From positions 5,415,784-5,479,783 of the forward strand of contig CP136066.1 in the NCBI GenBank assembly GCA_032622095.1: a stretch of 64,000 nucleotides of DNA. Reading direction: 5' to 3'. Shown here one piece after another: positions 1-13,362 of this stretch (positions are counted from its first letter, which is position 1; each line of letters starts with the position of its first letter). The notes below the pieces were generated by a model, which was not told where the DNA came from, did no database searches, and saw only the letters and a list, made by a program, of their open reading frames with translations. The stretch is from Siphonodentalium dalli. Lineage: Eukaryota > Mollusca > Scaphopoda > Gadilida > Siphonodentaliidae. The position numbers and the translations under genes were made by a program.

Positions 1-1675
1 TTGGATACACAAAAAGTGTGATAGTTGGATTCCAGATTCAAACTTAGTATAAAACAGAAGTCATCATGCCTCAAACTCATTCAGATTCGATTAATCTCGA
101 GGCACCATCACAATTTCAGTTCTTTGGTGAAAAATTGCTAAGAACCAAGTCAACTACTTCACGCAGATAATTATTATTTATACCATAACAATTACATCTA
201 TTGTAGTGCAAACAAAGAATTGTGGCTTATTCTTTTAAGTAGCTTTTAAGATATATTCTATCATCACCTGGGCTGAAGTTATTGAAATATACTGCGAAAA
301 AATGAATTCATTCTACATAACGCTCATGAGTGATAGTTAAATGTCACTTTATCCTGACAGTGAAACTACCAAAATTATACACATTGATAAAGTAATAGGT
401 TCGCGATATTTTCTCAGCTCCTCAATGTTGGAGATGTTTCTGAGTGTATTTCCTTTTAATTGTGATCGTCATATGGACTTATTTGTACCTCTTAGTGGTA
501 AACAATTTGTTCGTCGTTGTGAAACGCGAGAATCTTGTCAAACACAAAGCGCTGAGCTATGACTGATAACAATATAATTACTGGGAGTTGCAAGTAGTGT
601 TCACAGTTGCATTAGGCTATAGTTTGTTAATCATATACGCATGTTAGATTTACCGCGCTAAAGGTGTTAACTGTTTCAAGTTGCTCTATATGTGTCTCTA
701 AAATCAGTATTATTTATCTAGAACCTCTGATTTATACAGCCCCACGTTGCCTTTATATCTGGATATCATAACAAGGTTTAAATCTTCCACAAACGTTGAC
801 TGTTGTTCCTGAACCACGGAAGTATCAAATCTACGAGGAACATCGTCCATATGACACCCACACAGAGCAAAACATATATAGTCAAAGTTACTACGATTTG
901 GTAGTCGACAGTTTGTCCGGTATTCAACTAATAACTAAGTTATACGTTATTCAAAGATGATTTTAACTAACCATGTTAGTCACAACGTTAATCAATATGA
1001 CTAATTTAGCATCTATGTTAGTCAAACCAAATAAGGCACAATTGAAACTTCCGCATGTGAATGAAATAAGGCTCCATTGTTTTAGGACAAAAGACTTGGT
1101 CCAATTCCCAATTGACGGACAATAATTGTTTACACATGCAAGTGTATGTACATTGGTCAAATTGAAATTACAATGCCCACTAATGTTAACTATGATAATT
1201 ATTCAGTAATGTTGAAAAATTCTTGATTCATTCAATCTTCAAATATGTTACATTTATTTCATCTGAGGCAAACATGCAGAACAGCCATTGGCATAGATGT
1301 AACATGAGTAGCCCGTCTCAATTTGTGCAGTTGTTATATAGTTGAATCAGGTATTGTCTCTCACATAGGCTTTCTGTGGTAGGGGGAAAGCACATAACAG
1401 AATATGTCTTTGTAAGACATTTGTCTATACAATTATTCTTGGCAATCAAATGCTTTTTGAAAGTCTAGTATTTTGAGGATGACTGGAACATTGCAACGGT
1501 CACAGCTATTGATCAAATAAAAATGAGTCTGGTCGATTCTACTTTGTAACGCACAGAAAGGAAGCCAAGTTGTGTATCCGATTTTAATTTAGGCAGAACT
1601 ATGTTTGTTCGACTTACGGTTACTGGGGATCATATATTGGCATCCACATGAAGTGATGCGATTGGTATCCATTGT
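1..1675. other. Gene-free stretch
   Basis: The sequence is AT-rich with only short open frames (up to 73 codons) that show no recognisable domain, splice-supported continuation or codon bias. I see no RNA gene or long repeat here. It probably is intergenic or intronic DNA. Confidence 0.5.
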
Positions 1676-2125
1676 TTAATCCTTTACCCAACAAACCGGC
1701 CAAAAACGCCCAAATAAAGCTTCAACAGCCTAAAATATCTTAGGTCTGTCTCAATAACACCATACTAATATGGATATCATTGGAACCGGTCCATTGACCA
1801 CATTGTGATGGTTACAGTTATGCCCTGTGCCAATGCATTCTCTTATATATGCGCATAGGTCGCCTCGCATATATACGAGAATGCATTGGCCAATTCTTTT
1901 TTTAACACGTTTTACCATTTTATCTTACATTCTTTAACAATTTTATAATTTTTTCTTACATTTTTAAACAATTTTTATAATATTTTTCTACATTCTTTGA
2001 CAATTTTATCATTTTTTAATGTGTTAAGCCAATGCATTCTCTTATATATGCGAGGCGACATATGTCGACTCGCATATATAAGAGAATGCATTGGCACAGG
2101 GTCGTTCTGTTGGGTAAAGGGTTAA
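1676..2125. mobile_element. MITE with TTAA target duplication (family 1, copy A)
   Basis: The element runs from 1680 to 2121 and is flanked by TTAA at 1676-1679 and 2122-2125. Its ends are inverted repeats: the left reads TCCTTTACCCAACA and the reverse complement of the right reads CCCTTTACCCAACA. Inside, the motif GCCAATGCATTCTCTTATAT and its reverse complement occur twice each around an AT-rich spacer, so the element can fold back on itself. A second copy with the same ends is at 60138-60741. TTAA duplication is typical of piggyBac-like and Kolobok-like families; no transposase is present, so it is non-autonomous. Confidence 0.88.
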
Positions 2126-5100
2126 TGTAAATTGGAGGTTTATATTGCTTTGGGATACATGTTATTATATCTGTGTGTCATTGAGAGCATATATTATCTA
2201 AAGCCACACAGTCTAACAAGTTTAGCACAATTTGTTCTAATAGTTTCCAGAATAATGTATTACATTAAACCGCGCATCCATCTGACCCACGGGATTGATT
2301 ATTGTTCATGTTTTTTTAAATCCTGATCGGTCAAGAAGCACTCCATAGATGCAGACTTCCTCTTCAAGAAATCTTTAACAAATGGATTGTTTATCCTAAA
2401 ATTTGTTTTCATCTAGATTTTCATCTGTTTTAATTTTTAGCTATATAAATCATTGTAAAAGTGATGTTGTCCTTCTGGTATTTCGGAAAAAGAGAAAAAG
2501 CTTTTTCGTTTCGGTGCTCAAACTTTCGTGACACAATAGAGCGCCGCCATACCGGACGTTCTTGCTGCAAACTTGTTCACACAGAATACATCCAAATGGC
2601 AGTTAAACAGTCGGCCAGGCTGTAGCATGTTCAGCGGTACAAAACTGTTTAAGTAACTGGCAGTCTGTAACTAGTAACGGTCAGACCGTTGTATTTTTTT
2701 TACGGTTCAACACCGTTTGATTAATATCAAGACCGTAACTAATAATGGTCAGGCGACTCGGACGAATAGTATTTTTCATGGCTCACCACCAATATTTTGC
2801 TCTTAATTTGCTAATTTACCATATAATTAGCCCGTGGTGACAATATGATTTCCCGATAGGAATTACGATTTATATGTTTTTGAATGGTCGAAATTAGTAT
2901 TATTCGTAACTGAAAAATACATCTTAGTTCTTCTAATATGACCATATGCTAGCGTAATTAACGAGCAACAACTAAAACACATACATAAGCTAGGATATAT
3001 CTGTATCTTTTTAATCCTACAAATAACTTCATAGATGCGTATTCCCATCAAATAAGATTAATGTAGGCCTTATGTCATGGTGTGATTATGATATATAACA
3101 CTCCATACATGCACAAGGGTTCATCGACAGAGTGGGTTATATAGCAATTTCGTGTATAAATTAGGTCAATCATATCATACATCAAGGCATGTGAGAAATC
3201 AGAGATTCACAATGCAAACAGAAAACGAACTCACTGACTCAGAATTAAAACCTAAATAAAAAACTTTTAAAAGTCATTCCTTTTGAATAAATTATCATAG
3301 AATATAAACTACCGACATCAAACTGAAAATATTCAAAAGTCAAGACTGTTTGTTGTTGTCTAGAGGGGGTATTTTACTGAAATTAACCAGTATGCTATTG
3401 ACGCTGCACGTGAGTACAATCCGAGTGTTGTGTGTATTATACTAAGAAGCTTGTCGATTTCATCATGTCCATTCCATTCATAAAAATGTCATGATGTCGA
3501 TTTCAACGAAAGTCGACGAGCAACGTCATCATGTGGCTTTCAACATCGACCGAATTTGCGATAACCTGAATGTATCTTCTGCTTTGTTCATAAGAATGTG
3601 TTTCTTGTCGATCCATGAAATTAGAAGGATATCTGAGGATTATCAGATTCACGTATGTACTCGGTAATATGATAATTTAAATGCGATTTTATAACGTTTG
3701 CTTGCATCACGAATTTCGATTTCGATTCCAGTGTTGTCCCCAGCCAGAGTGATTGAGATTTCCCTAATGCACGGAAATCTATATTTTAGGGCACTCCATT
3801 GCAAATATGTGACAGTCCATAATGTTATAATTATGTTATCAATAAAATGTAAACCGCGGCTACGAATGATTTCACTGTGCATAATTCCGATAATAACTCC
3901 CCTCAATTTGGAACGCCGGCCATTGAAAGACGCACACGTTTATTTCAGATTACGACATTAATGCTTTAAGCCCACCGATCTACTGTGCGACAAAAGCGCT
4001 TGCAAAACAGCAGTGTAATATTAGATCATAATTGGTGACGTCACAAAATCAGACAGAGTCTATATACGACCAATGCGTATGGCTTTGGTTAGTTATTACG
4101 ATCATAGTTTTGATGAAATTTGAATCCTCAATGCATAATGTGACAGAAAATACTTAGGAAACTTTGAAGTCTGAAGAGGTTCAAACTTGTTTTCTGCCTC
4201 GTGGAATTTAATCCAGAAAAATGACTGTGTGATGTGTTCACCTTTCACTGACTACTGTATAAATATGGCTGTAAATAAAAACGATAATACAACATGTAAC
4301 TGAAAAGCCCATCCTGCAGGTACCCGTAATGCTAATTGCGACCATTCTAACATATGAATTGGGCGTGCCCTTTTAAGACATACAGGAAGAAAGCTACATG
4401 TATCACAGTTAAAACTCAAATGTATGTACATGTAAACGTAAAACATCTTAATGGCATATGTTTTGGTAACATGTAAGGCGTGAAATTGTCCAGTCACTTG
4501 GAAACAAAGTGTTTGTTTTAACAGGTGAATGCGCACACCACGACAATATATCAGTAACAGCTTTTTGGGATTGAAACATTCAAGACTACAGAAAAGCATG
4601 TCATAACTATGCATGATTACTTGGCGACAACGTTCTTCTATAGTCCCTCATTTTTGATGAAATTTGATAGCGTGATACATCAAGCTGTGTATACTAGTAT
4701 CAAAACACTTAGTATCCATCTCAGTGAGTCAGCCAAAGATTGTTTGATGAGAACATCCAACCAATAGTGGACACCCGTAAATTGTCGTAATAACTGGGCG
4801 ATAAAATGGCGAATGGCGACAATGTCTCATATTCACACGTTTCAATGAAAATTGACGAACACGGGATGAATCGGTCCGTCTAATTGTAATAGCTGCACTC
4901 ATAAGTTGGAATTGTATAGATATGTGATCACCCGTCACTGTTTACCATGTTGTTGTTCACATCGAAGCTCTTGTGAATTACTCTAGTGCGTACATTATAT
5001 CCTCTCGTGTAGATGTACATGTATGCGCTTCAACACTATCAGAACACTGTCAACTGGATAGAATTGTCAAGTTAAAAACAAATGGCAACACTTGCCAACA

Positions 5101-6755
5101 TTCTAATAGTATAAATAACTGCTACAGTACGTTGTTGTTAATATTATCACTTGTGGTTGACATCGAAGATCCTGTGCATTACTCTAGCACGTGTAATTAT
5201 ACCAGTTTTAGCAGATATATGACTTGTCCGTTCACATAGGAACCGAAGTCAGACAGATTAACATTAGTCCACAACTGCGTAGTGTACATGTTCCCAAAAA
5301 CAATTGTGTTTTCAGCGCGGCAATGACAGAGAAAGAAATTCGTCAGTGATAAAGTCGACTCATGAAAATAACGTAATTTAATTGCGGACGAAAGAACAAA
5401 CGGATCTGTGCATTGCACAGCATGAATATCATTGCACTGAATACAAACAATTAATAACTAGAGGTCAGATTCCATGGAATCAGATATACTTCCATGGTAT
5501 CCCATCCCATCCCATGTGAGTGTTATGCGTATACATGTATGTGTGTTCCTCTTCATGCGAATGCATATTGGTGCGTTGTGATCAGATGGTGGACTTGCAT
5601 TGACATTTCTAAATAAGAAATAGATTCCAAAGGTTTATGTCATGATGCTTAATGACTGTCTAATGCATCATTGTCCTGACCAACTGAATCATCATTCACC
5701 CAGCCAATCAGTTCATTTGAATTCGGTAAGAATACATTTTAGGGCTAATTATAACCCATCCCCAGGACGCCCAAATCCTGTTCAACGGTCACGAAATTTG
5801 GCGTGTCTGATTATAGTAATCGACATGTATATCAAAAGGGTGTAAATCATATTAATGTACCATAACTCCGTTATACATATATATATATTGTCTTGTTCCA
5901 CATTGTCAGATAAGTGGCTGAACAAGCACATAACATGTACACGATCAATGAACGTTGGTCCGGAGAATAAAATGAATTCCACGATATATTCAACAGTCAC
6001 GATAAACAACACACAAAGCAATGTACAAGGCGTATGAACGTAACCGAACAGAAAAGAGCGTTCTCTGTATGTGCATTCCCTATATAGTAGGAATAAGGAG
6101 CGTTTGTATCACGTTTGCGTATTACCAAGACTTAAATGACGGCGTACGAAACTAACAGTGGTGTCTTATTTTGTGAAAGTATAAAGGGAGTCATTTCTAA
6201 TTTGGCAGACATATACTAACGGAAAGAATTGCATGAACATTTGCAGTATTCTAATATTTATAAAATATACGAATTGTTATTACGAAAATGATGATGTTTG
6301 CTATTTCCTATGTGTTCATCGTTGTTATCGCAAATGAAATAATTGGATATACGTCGTCTTTACGTTAGTATACGTATACATCGTATAACTAACGCTTGTT
6401 TGATCTTATTAATGTAATGTTTGTATTTTGTTTGGTTGTATATGAGATGCAGTATATCAAAGATGCGAAAGGCGATACAAAAGTGACATTCACGCACGCA
6501 GAAAGCTCATGCCACACTATAAACGTTAAACTGATAATTTAGCACACACCATGGGCAACAAAATTTACGAATTGGTGTGTTTATATTCAAATTCAAGTTA
6601 TTTGGTTTATAACAGCTCCGATATGTACTCATACCAATATACCACTCTGGAAATGATTGTTGCAATTCGATGTGCGTTCTGTCGGTTCCCAGGTAGTGGA
6701 GTGAGCCTGGCGGGTGTGTTCGAATCGGAGCTAGGGGAGTGACAAATTGTTGGCG

Positions 6756-6786
<31 letters not shown>

Positions 6787-8814
6787 AGCGGATTTTTTTT
6801 GAAGAGCTCTTTTCACTTGACTGAGAAAAAAAAAAAAATTCTAAGTCCAAAACTTTAGGTTGAAATAATGGAGCCTTTTTCAAAAAGTGAAAAGTGACTT
6901 TTCTGGAATAGGTCGTATTGGACCCTTTTTGGACTATGTATCCCCCACAGTCGTTCCCGTTTCACATTATACCATAAGCATTGATAAGGCAAACAGTTCT
7001 GAATCTTTTCGGATTTGCTATCTGGAGATACGGCGACAAGCCGATTGCCCCAAAAAATACAATTTTTGAGGGCCCACAACTCTGGTATTTCTACTCAGAT
7101 TTCAAAAATCTTTCGCGGTATTTGATCAACTTTACGCAGTGAAGCCATACACCTAAATGGACGAACTTCTTTAAATTGGCACCCCACCCCATTTTAAAAA
7201 TATGAGATCGATCCTGTCCAATTTCCGTTTTGCCACTGAACAGTAAATGACCAAGACGACTGTGAAAACTGAATTCAGTTATCTGAATGATACAATGAAT
7301 GCGTACAATGAATTCGGTGTATGCCTATCTATGAGCGATAACTCCACATGGAAAGTGCGGACAAAGGTTTTGATGCCCGTGGGCAGTAGGGCATATCGAG
7401 GTGTCCATATGGTCCAAATGCTCCTCATAATTTCCGAGATAGTAAAATGAATTTTTTTAGATAAAGGGAGATAACTCTGCGAGGAAAGCGCGGACAATAT
7501 TCGTTATCCGACTAAGGCATACAACTCATTTGTCCCAACATACTTACCAACTTTTAGTTTTCTACTGCTCATACTTTCCGAAATATAGTGATTATAAAAG
7601 TGTCGAGTATTTTAATTATAATAATAGTGAAAAAAAAAAATCACTCCGTGGTGAAGCGTTGGGCCGAACTTATGATAACTTCATTTTCTGTATCCCTTAG
7701 ATGCCTACATTCCCTAGACATTTCACGGTCTTCCTCCCATTATTTTCTGAGTATTTTCAATTAAACGGAAAACGGCCCCAATAAAAAAAACAATATACTT
7801 CCTTGGTTACGCCATGGAAGTATAATAACTATCAAATATAAGCAGAGTCAGATTGAGTCATACTCTATGAGTCACTGCCGTATTCAATTTTGTCGCCGAT
7901 AAATATATTGTTGAATTTTTATGGCATGCACTTGAAAACACGCACATTTTCGGAGGGCATAAAGCAACGGTAACTCACCGTACAACTGATGCAACAGTGT
8001 TTTCTAAGAGAGTTCCAAATAGTTATACAACTTTACGAACAAGATACTGGTACAGGTAAACATTGATAAAGTAACACTGTTTGGGTCAGGGACATACATG
8101 ATGGAAGGGTCACAAAATCTATGATTGTTTTTCTCCACTGATTTCCACCAAATTTATACAAAATCATTTCAAATGATATGATTCTAATGGTGTGGTTTAA
8201 AGATGCCAAACTTGGTCCCGTCTGATTCGGTGATTTGAAATTGTAGGGGCATCAAAATTGATAAAATATTTTAGCGCCGAAGTTTCACTAATTATATATA
8301 TATATATATCTTTATTCCCCCGATAACGAAGCGTGGGTAAACGTACATTTTCTTTTACAAACTCGAGAACAAAGAACAGTACAACAGAAGATAAGTTTTA
8401 TCAACAACAAAGACTACCCTTCATGTAAATAACAAATTTACAAAGACGTTCAGATGTACATTCCGGCCATCGTACACGTATTACATGCATACATCGATAT
8501 ACACCTGCCTGCGACATGTATACATCCATTCATGCACACCACCATATTAACACCTTACATGCTGGCCAACACTCGCAAAGGAACGCACAGCTGATGTTCA
8601 TCTATACACACATATGCATCAATCAATACATGCACACCTATTACATACCTACTTCCCTGGATACAGATATACAGCCACACAGATGCACGTACGTATGTAT
8701 ATACGTGCAACTATACACTGTCACCAATATCCACACATACTCGTTACACCTATCCATACATATGCACACATACACGTACACACACGGTGACACACCAGTA
8801 CACTCACGTGTTCA
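2126..8814. other. Gene-free stretch with minor repeats
   Basis: No convincing exon was seen. Small items include a diverged direct repeat of about 50 bp at 4951 and 5151 (both containing CATCGAAG and ATTACTCTAG), a short direct repeat near 2667/2743, a CRE-like TGACGTCA at 4036, and (TA)n tracts near 6757-6786 and 8295-8310. Sequence at 8500-8815 is a degenerate CATACA/ACACAC-rich tract leading into a TA microsatellite. Open frames in it, such as the histidine/tyrosine/isoleucine-rich one at 8516-8929, are products of the low-complexity composition and not genes. Confidence 0.5.
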
Positions 8815-8989
8815 TATATATATATATACTATATGTATATATATATTTAATATATATATATATACTATATGTATATATATATATTTAATATATATATGTA
8901 TAGATATATTGATACGTAGGACACACTGACACCGCCATGCGCAAGTATTGTTACTGTGTGCTGAAGTATCCCAGAACCCAGCTCTATAT

Positions 8990-9185
8990 GTGTGTGCCAT
9001 ATACATATATATTAGTTTATACTCTGCCCAGGGCACACCGACACCGCCACATGCCCGTATATACCGTGTGCTTTATGTACATATACATATATATTCGTTT
9101 ATACTCGGCCCAGGACACACCGACAGTATATATACCAGTTCGTACTCTGCCCAGGGCACACCGACACCGCCACATGCCTGTATAG
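8990..9185 (+). repeat. Tandem repeats in left arm (unit about 82 bp)
   Basis: Blocks containing CTGCCCAGGGCACACCGACA and CCACATGCCCGTATATACCG recur here with diverged spacing. The mirrored array in the right arm (about 42655-42930) has one more full unit, with spacing of about 82 bp between copies at 42788 and 42870. Copy number therefore changed after the arms separated. Confidence 0.75.
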
Positions 9186-10820
9186 TGGAGTAGATTAAGT
9201 AAAAAGGCAATTGTCCAAATTGTGACTAAAGCATGAAACTTTGCACATATGTACATATTCACACACTTATTGATATTAGATATGGAGCCACGCTGAAATT
9301 TAACTTTAACCCCTCTTTTAAGGGGTTTTCCAAATTTAAAGAGCGTTTCGTGATTAAATAAGTTATTCAATATCGCAATTAATCCTACCATGAAATATGC
9401 GAATTAAAATTAGTCATATAGGTAGATATGATGCCACATTTGTAGGGTAAAACTGGAACTCCCCGTCCAAGACGGCCGTCAAAATGGCAGCTGAAAGAGG
9501 AAATTTGACGTTTTTTCACTAATATCTTCTAGATCAGGTTTGCTGTATGGAACTGGTTTGGAGATGGGACTTTATTTTGTATTGTTCGTGTTAACTGATC
9601 ATTAGAGCAATGAAATATGCCATTCGTGTGATTTCAGTCCCTTCCGATCCCTCAATAATTCGATTATACAGAACTCGGTATTTCACCGAAAATCACCGTT
9701 AGGATTCTAGTCATATTTTAACAAGAAATTGACAGAACTGTGCCAATTAAGTGAGGCATACAATTAATTACGAATATTTGAACTCACTCAACAAAAATTG
9801 TCACTTTGTCGGAAAATGGCTGCCAAAATGGCGGCCAAAACCTGGAAAATGGTAAATATTGCCCCAGCATGCCATGTAATCGCTTACAAGTTGTGATTGA
9901 CGAATACAATTGGCTATGCTGTCTACATTAAATTTTATCATTTTTGATGCACATTTGTTAAGTGTTACTAATGTAACCAATGACATTGCCAGAATTATAG
10001 GATTTTTATATCACAAGCTTGACATCAAAATTTGCAACAATTTACTTTTCGAGTCTGGACCATTACTTCAAGTAAATGGGACTATCTTTGGTATCAAAGA
10101 TGTTTATTGTTTTCGGTCTGTCTTAAATGCGTCACACTAATGTGTTTTAAGACAACATTACTCAAGATGGCTTCCAAAATGGCAACCACATTTGGCAATT
10201 TTGTTTTACATATATCCCGAGTAGTTTTCTCTGTTCCCAAGAGTTAGCAAATTGTAACTCACTTGGTTAGTAGCCATATTACTTAATCCGCTGACTAATA
10301 CGTGTTTCATTCTCGTTGTCCCTGTACCTTCTGGGGCATGATTAATTCATTTAAATGATGTACTGTAGTGTGGACTTTTGCCAAAAATGTCTTTTGGGAC
10401 TCTGGTCATATATTTTAACGGAAAAAGGCAGAATGTCTAAACGGAACAGAGTGAAACCATATTAGCATAAAAATTCAACTTAATTATATGGTGTATATAA
10501 AAATGGTAGCCAGGGAGTTATTGTATGGTCATGAATGGTGCGAATGAGTAGCCTATACGGTGATGGGGTGGTGTGTCCATGGTGAGATGTATATGTATAC
10601 AAGGGGTGACTGTATGGTCATGTGTGAGGTGATTAGCTATACAAGGATTATGTGTATGGTTATTGGAGTGGTGTATTCAGTATAGTACAGTAGGTAGTCA
10701 TTGTATGTCTCTTTCTTCGGTCTATAGCATGACATTAACCAATGCCCGTGTGATTTGACTTCCGAAAGTTTGAGGCGATGGCAGCATTTCACTGATTGAG
10801 TGATTGTACCACATTTTTTG

Positions 10821-11491
10821 GTGGTACAATTCCGAATATCTAGGGTGACACCCCATAGTTTCGAATGATCAGTAGGGGTGATTTTATAGATATAAAGTGC
10901 TAGTGGTTTCTGGCACCATTCATATGGTATGTATATTAATACAAGGTGGGATATGAATTTGAAGGTGTTCTAGACTGATGAAAAAAATAAGTGCATGTGA
11001 CCTTGACCCCACCCACAGAGAGCAGTAGCGTTTTCTGCGAAACAGTGGCTCTAGATACTGTGTCCATTTTTTAGCACCCAAAATTTGTCATCTGCATTAA
11101 AAATTGATTTTCTGGTATTTTTAACGGCGAAAGTTTGAAATTTGTTCACATTGATGTTGGAAGCCAGAGGCCTTTAAACCAACATAGGTGACCATGCTTG
11201 AAAAAATCTGCTATTCGTGCCCCTTGGGTGTGAAAATGCATTATTTTGGTCATTTTTTGATTCAAAATCACATTTTTAATTAAAAGATCAAGGGCCATAA
11301 CTATTGATAGCCTATATATTATGGAAATTATGTATCAAATTCTGAATGCCTCTTCTGTACTAATTTCAGGCATATATATTGTCTCTATGGTTTGGGATCA
11401 TAATCCAGATAAATTTCAATGAATCTATGGCCCCCCTATTTTTAGGCCCATTCCTGTTGAAACTGTGGAGTGTCACCTAGAATTGTACCAC
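10821..11491. mobile_element. Nested MITE-like element in left arm
   Basis: Terminal inverted repeats of roughly 40 bp enclose about 670 bp: the left starts GTGGTACAATTC and continues with TAGGGTGACACCCCATAG, and the right end reverse-complements to GTGGTACAATTCTAGGTGAC. It interrupts a degenerate TGTATGGT-rich minisatellite. The same insertion is in the right arm at about 40314-41005, so it pre-dates the inverted duplication. No transposase is present. Confidence 0.65.
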
Positions 11492-12023
11492 AAAACGACG
11501 TTCGTGTCTCCATGGGAATACATGATATTGACCAATCAGGACGAGCCTTGTATGTAGGTTTAGGCAAGGTCGTATTACAAGTATATATATATATATATAG
11601 TGACTGTATGGTAATGTGTGGGATATACATGCCTACATTGCGTGATTATTGTCACGGATGGGTGTATATGTATGCATATGTTGGCTGTATGATCACGTAC
11701 GGGACTGCGGGTGTATGCATATATATAGAGTGGTTGTATGCTTATGTGCAATGTATATAGGTGTACATGGAATGACTGTATCATGATTGTTGAAGTGTAC
11801 ATGCATACCTGTATGGTCTTTGGTGGTGTATGGGTATATATGAAGTGCCCACGTGGTCATGGTTGCATGGTCATGGTTGCATATGTGATGTATATGCATC
11901 TCTACCATATTACGTTATGGGGTGTAATGTTATGTATATTACGTGATGTCATTGATGAACAATGGGGAGCCTCGCCCTGAATTATATTCCTAATAGGTGT
12001 ATTACCGCATAGTATGTTAAAGT

Positions 12024-12515
12024 GCAGGTAGTAATAATTAAGACCACCCGATATATGTTTATTAACCACGCTTAATCTGGTCAATGTAGTCCAGAGTGTT
12101 CAAAGAAATAACACCGCAGACGAATCGAAGCGGTTGCTAATATTGATCCCGACGTCAATCTGAGCGTAAGCCCTCCTCTTTGCTAAGAACAGTCGGCCTC
12201 TTTCGGAAAACTTCGGAAATGACGTCACAAGTTGAAGACGTATTTCCCCCAGTGCGCGAATGTAAAAAGATGTTTCGATAAAACACTCACGTTTTCGAGT
12301 ACTTTGCGTTTAATTTGGAGCCAGAATATGATTAAAGTTTTCTCCACGCTGTACACGCAGTGCTTTTCTTGTGAGTAGCAGCTATTGCATTCGTCAGATC
12401 GCAACCAAGTGACGAAATACTGACATCACTGTGGGAAAAATGTGTTATTTTATTCCACAGGCCTTCTAATTTCTAAACAGTGATAATTGAGTGATAAATA
12501 TTTTTGAATTAATTA
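12024..12515. other. Spacer between left arm and island
   Basis: About 490 bp without a coding signal. It contains a full CRE palindrome TGACGTCA near 12222, followed by ACAAGTT; a related context is at 33197-33212. No repeat partner was found elsewhere in the window. Confidence 0.4.
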
Positions 12516-12909
12516 GTCCACTGATGATACCAGGCCCAGTTGGCCTCAGATCAGGAACGATAACTCTATCCGAAGTACATGACCTATATTCTCTGCAGTA
12601 CCCCAGTCGGTGTCAGTATATACAGTTTTACCTATATTCTCCACCCACGCATTGCATCATGATCTATTTGTATACCGGTTGGGCATGTCCAAAAAACTTC
12701 AAAAACTTCAAAAATTTCAAATATTTCAAATTTTCCAAAAACTTCAAAAATTAAACAAAATTCAGGATTTAGTCAGAAATATGGCTTGTTGCTATTCATC
12801 GGAAAGCTCTGGGGGGTACGGTGGAGAGCGCCACCGAAAAGAGCAAGTGAGCAAGGGAAAAAGAGAAAAATAACATGACATGTGGTACATACTACAATTA
12901 TTATATTAA

Positions 12910-13113
12910 CTATTCACTGTCACTTTCGTCCGAATTGTCATCACTTTCGTCAGATGTGTCATTTGTTTCGTCCATGAACTTTTCTAGCAATGGTCTGTAC
13001 TTTAATATTGACATTTTCACTGCATCACGATCTTCAAAACCATTATTCATATATTTGTCCACTTTATCCACCGGCCTTTCAATAGCCTTCGAAAATTTAG
13101 GTAAATTACTCAT
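12910..13113 (-). CDS. Small acidic ORF (left copy), 67 aa, unknown
   Basis: The ORF starts with ATG at 13113, whose bases overlap the TGA stop of the lysine-rich ORF upstream (ATGA overlap). The product is 67 residues: a charged N-terminal half with hydrophobic spacing, then a C-terminal run of D, E and S (repeats of SDES and SDDN type). There is no signal peptide, membrane segment or cysteine pattern. The right-hand copy at 14822-15025 is nearly identical (one N-terminal S/R difference is visible). Conservation of an intact frame in both arms suggests past coding. I do not recognise the family. The ATGA coupling and compact layout resemble viral or polinton-like genes, but that is inference. 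Confidence 0.45.
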   Translation of the reverse strand: MSNLPKFSKAIERPVDKVDKYMNNGFEDRDAVKMSILKYRPLLEKFMDETNDTSDESDDNSDESDSE

Positions 13114-13292
13114 TTTAGTTCAGTGAATATGTCGTTTGGAGTTTCCTTTTTAACTTTTCCAATGTTTGTCTTCTTCGCTCTTCCTCCTTTTATCTCTTTA
13201 ACTTTTATCTTCTTAGCTCCGGGTTTCCTTATACGTTTTCCAGGTTTCGCTTCAGTCTTGGGTAGGTCTTTCGAGTCATCGTAGGGTACATA
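13110..13292 (-). CDS. Lysine-rich basic ORF (left copy), no own ATG
   Basis: An open frame of about 60 codons runs to TGA at 13112-13110 and is strongly basic, with repeated KPG, KKIK, GGRAKK and VKKE segments. It has no in-frame ATG after the upstream TAA. It overlaps, in another frame, the start of a 32-codon ORF that begins with the TATA-proximal ATG at 13327. One indel between the two frames would link that start to the basic body, so the copy is probably frameshifted. Basic proteins of this type often bind nucleic acid; this is inference only. Confidence 0.35.
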   Translation of the reverse strand, partial: YVPYDDSKDLPKTEAKPGKRIRKPGAKKIKVKEIKGGRAKKTNIGKVKKETPNDIFTELK

Positions 13293-13327
13293 TTAAGATC
13301 AAAGTCATAATAGTACGGAGTCCCCAT
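13229..13327 (-). CDS. TATA-proximal short ORF (left copy), 32 aa
   Basis: ATG at 13327-13325 lies about 37 nt downstream of a TATAAAA box (13371-13365, minus strand), a spacing expected for a short 5' leader. The first residues (MGTPYYYDF) are followed by a stretch rich in R, K, T and L, then TAA at 13231-13229. In the right-hand copy (ATG at 14609) the same start is followed by an earlier stop at 14681 because one C is missing. Probably the 5' end of a gene whose body is the adjacent lysine-rich frame. Family unknown. Confidence 0.35.
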   Translation of the reverse strand: MGTPYYYDFDLNMYPTMTRKTYPRLKRNLENV

Positions 13328-13362
13328 TCCGGCTAAAGTTCAAAGTAAACTCTGAAGTAGTA

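Larger units (their letters stand above)
8815..12023 (+). repeat. Left arm of long inverted duplication
   Basis: This segment matches the reverse complement of about 39779-43150 over its whole length, with scattered substitutions and small indels (I judge over 90% identity by eye). The outer boundary is in a TA microsatellite. The inner boundary is just after ATGTTAAAG near 12015-12023. The arm is itself composite: a TA tract, 82-bp-type tandem repeats at about 8990-9185, a conserved stretch with ATGGCGGCC motifs near 9820, a degenerate TGTATGGT-rich minisatellite (10500-10690 and 11580-11900) and a nested MITE at 10821-11491. No coding region is supported. Confidence 0.85.

Noticed and set aside
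8516-8929. 137-codon histidine/tyrosine-rich frame
   Set aside because: Composition follows the CATACA/TATACA low-complexity DNA, and it has no start context or homologous frame in the other arm.
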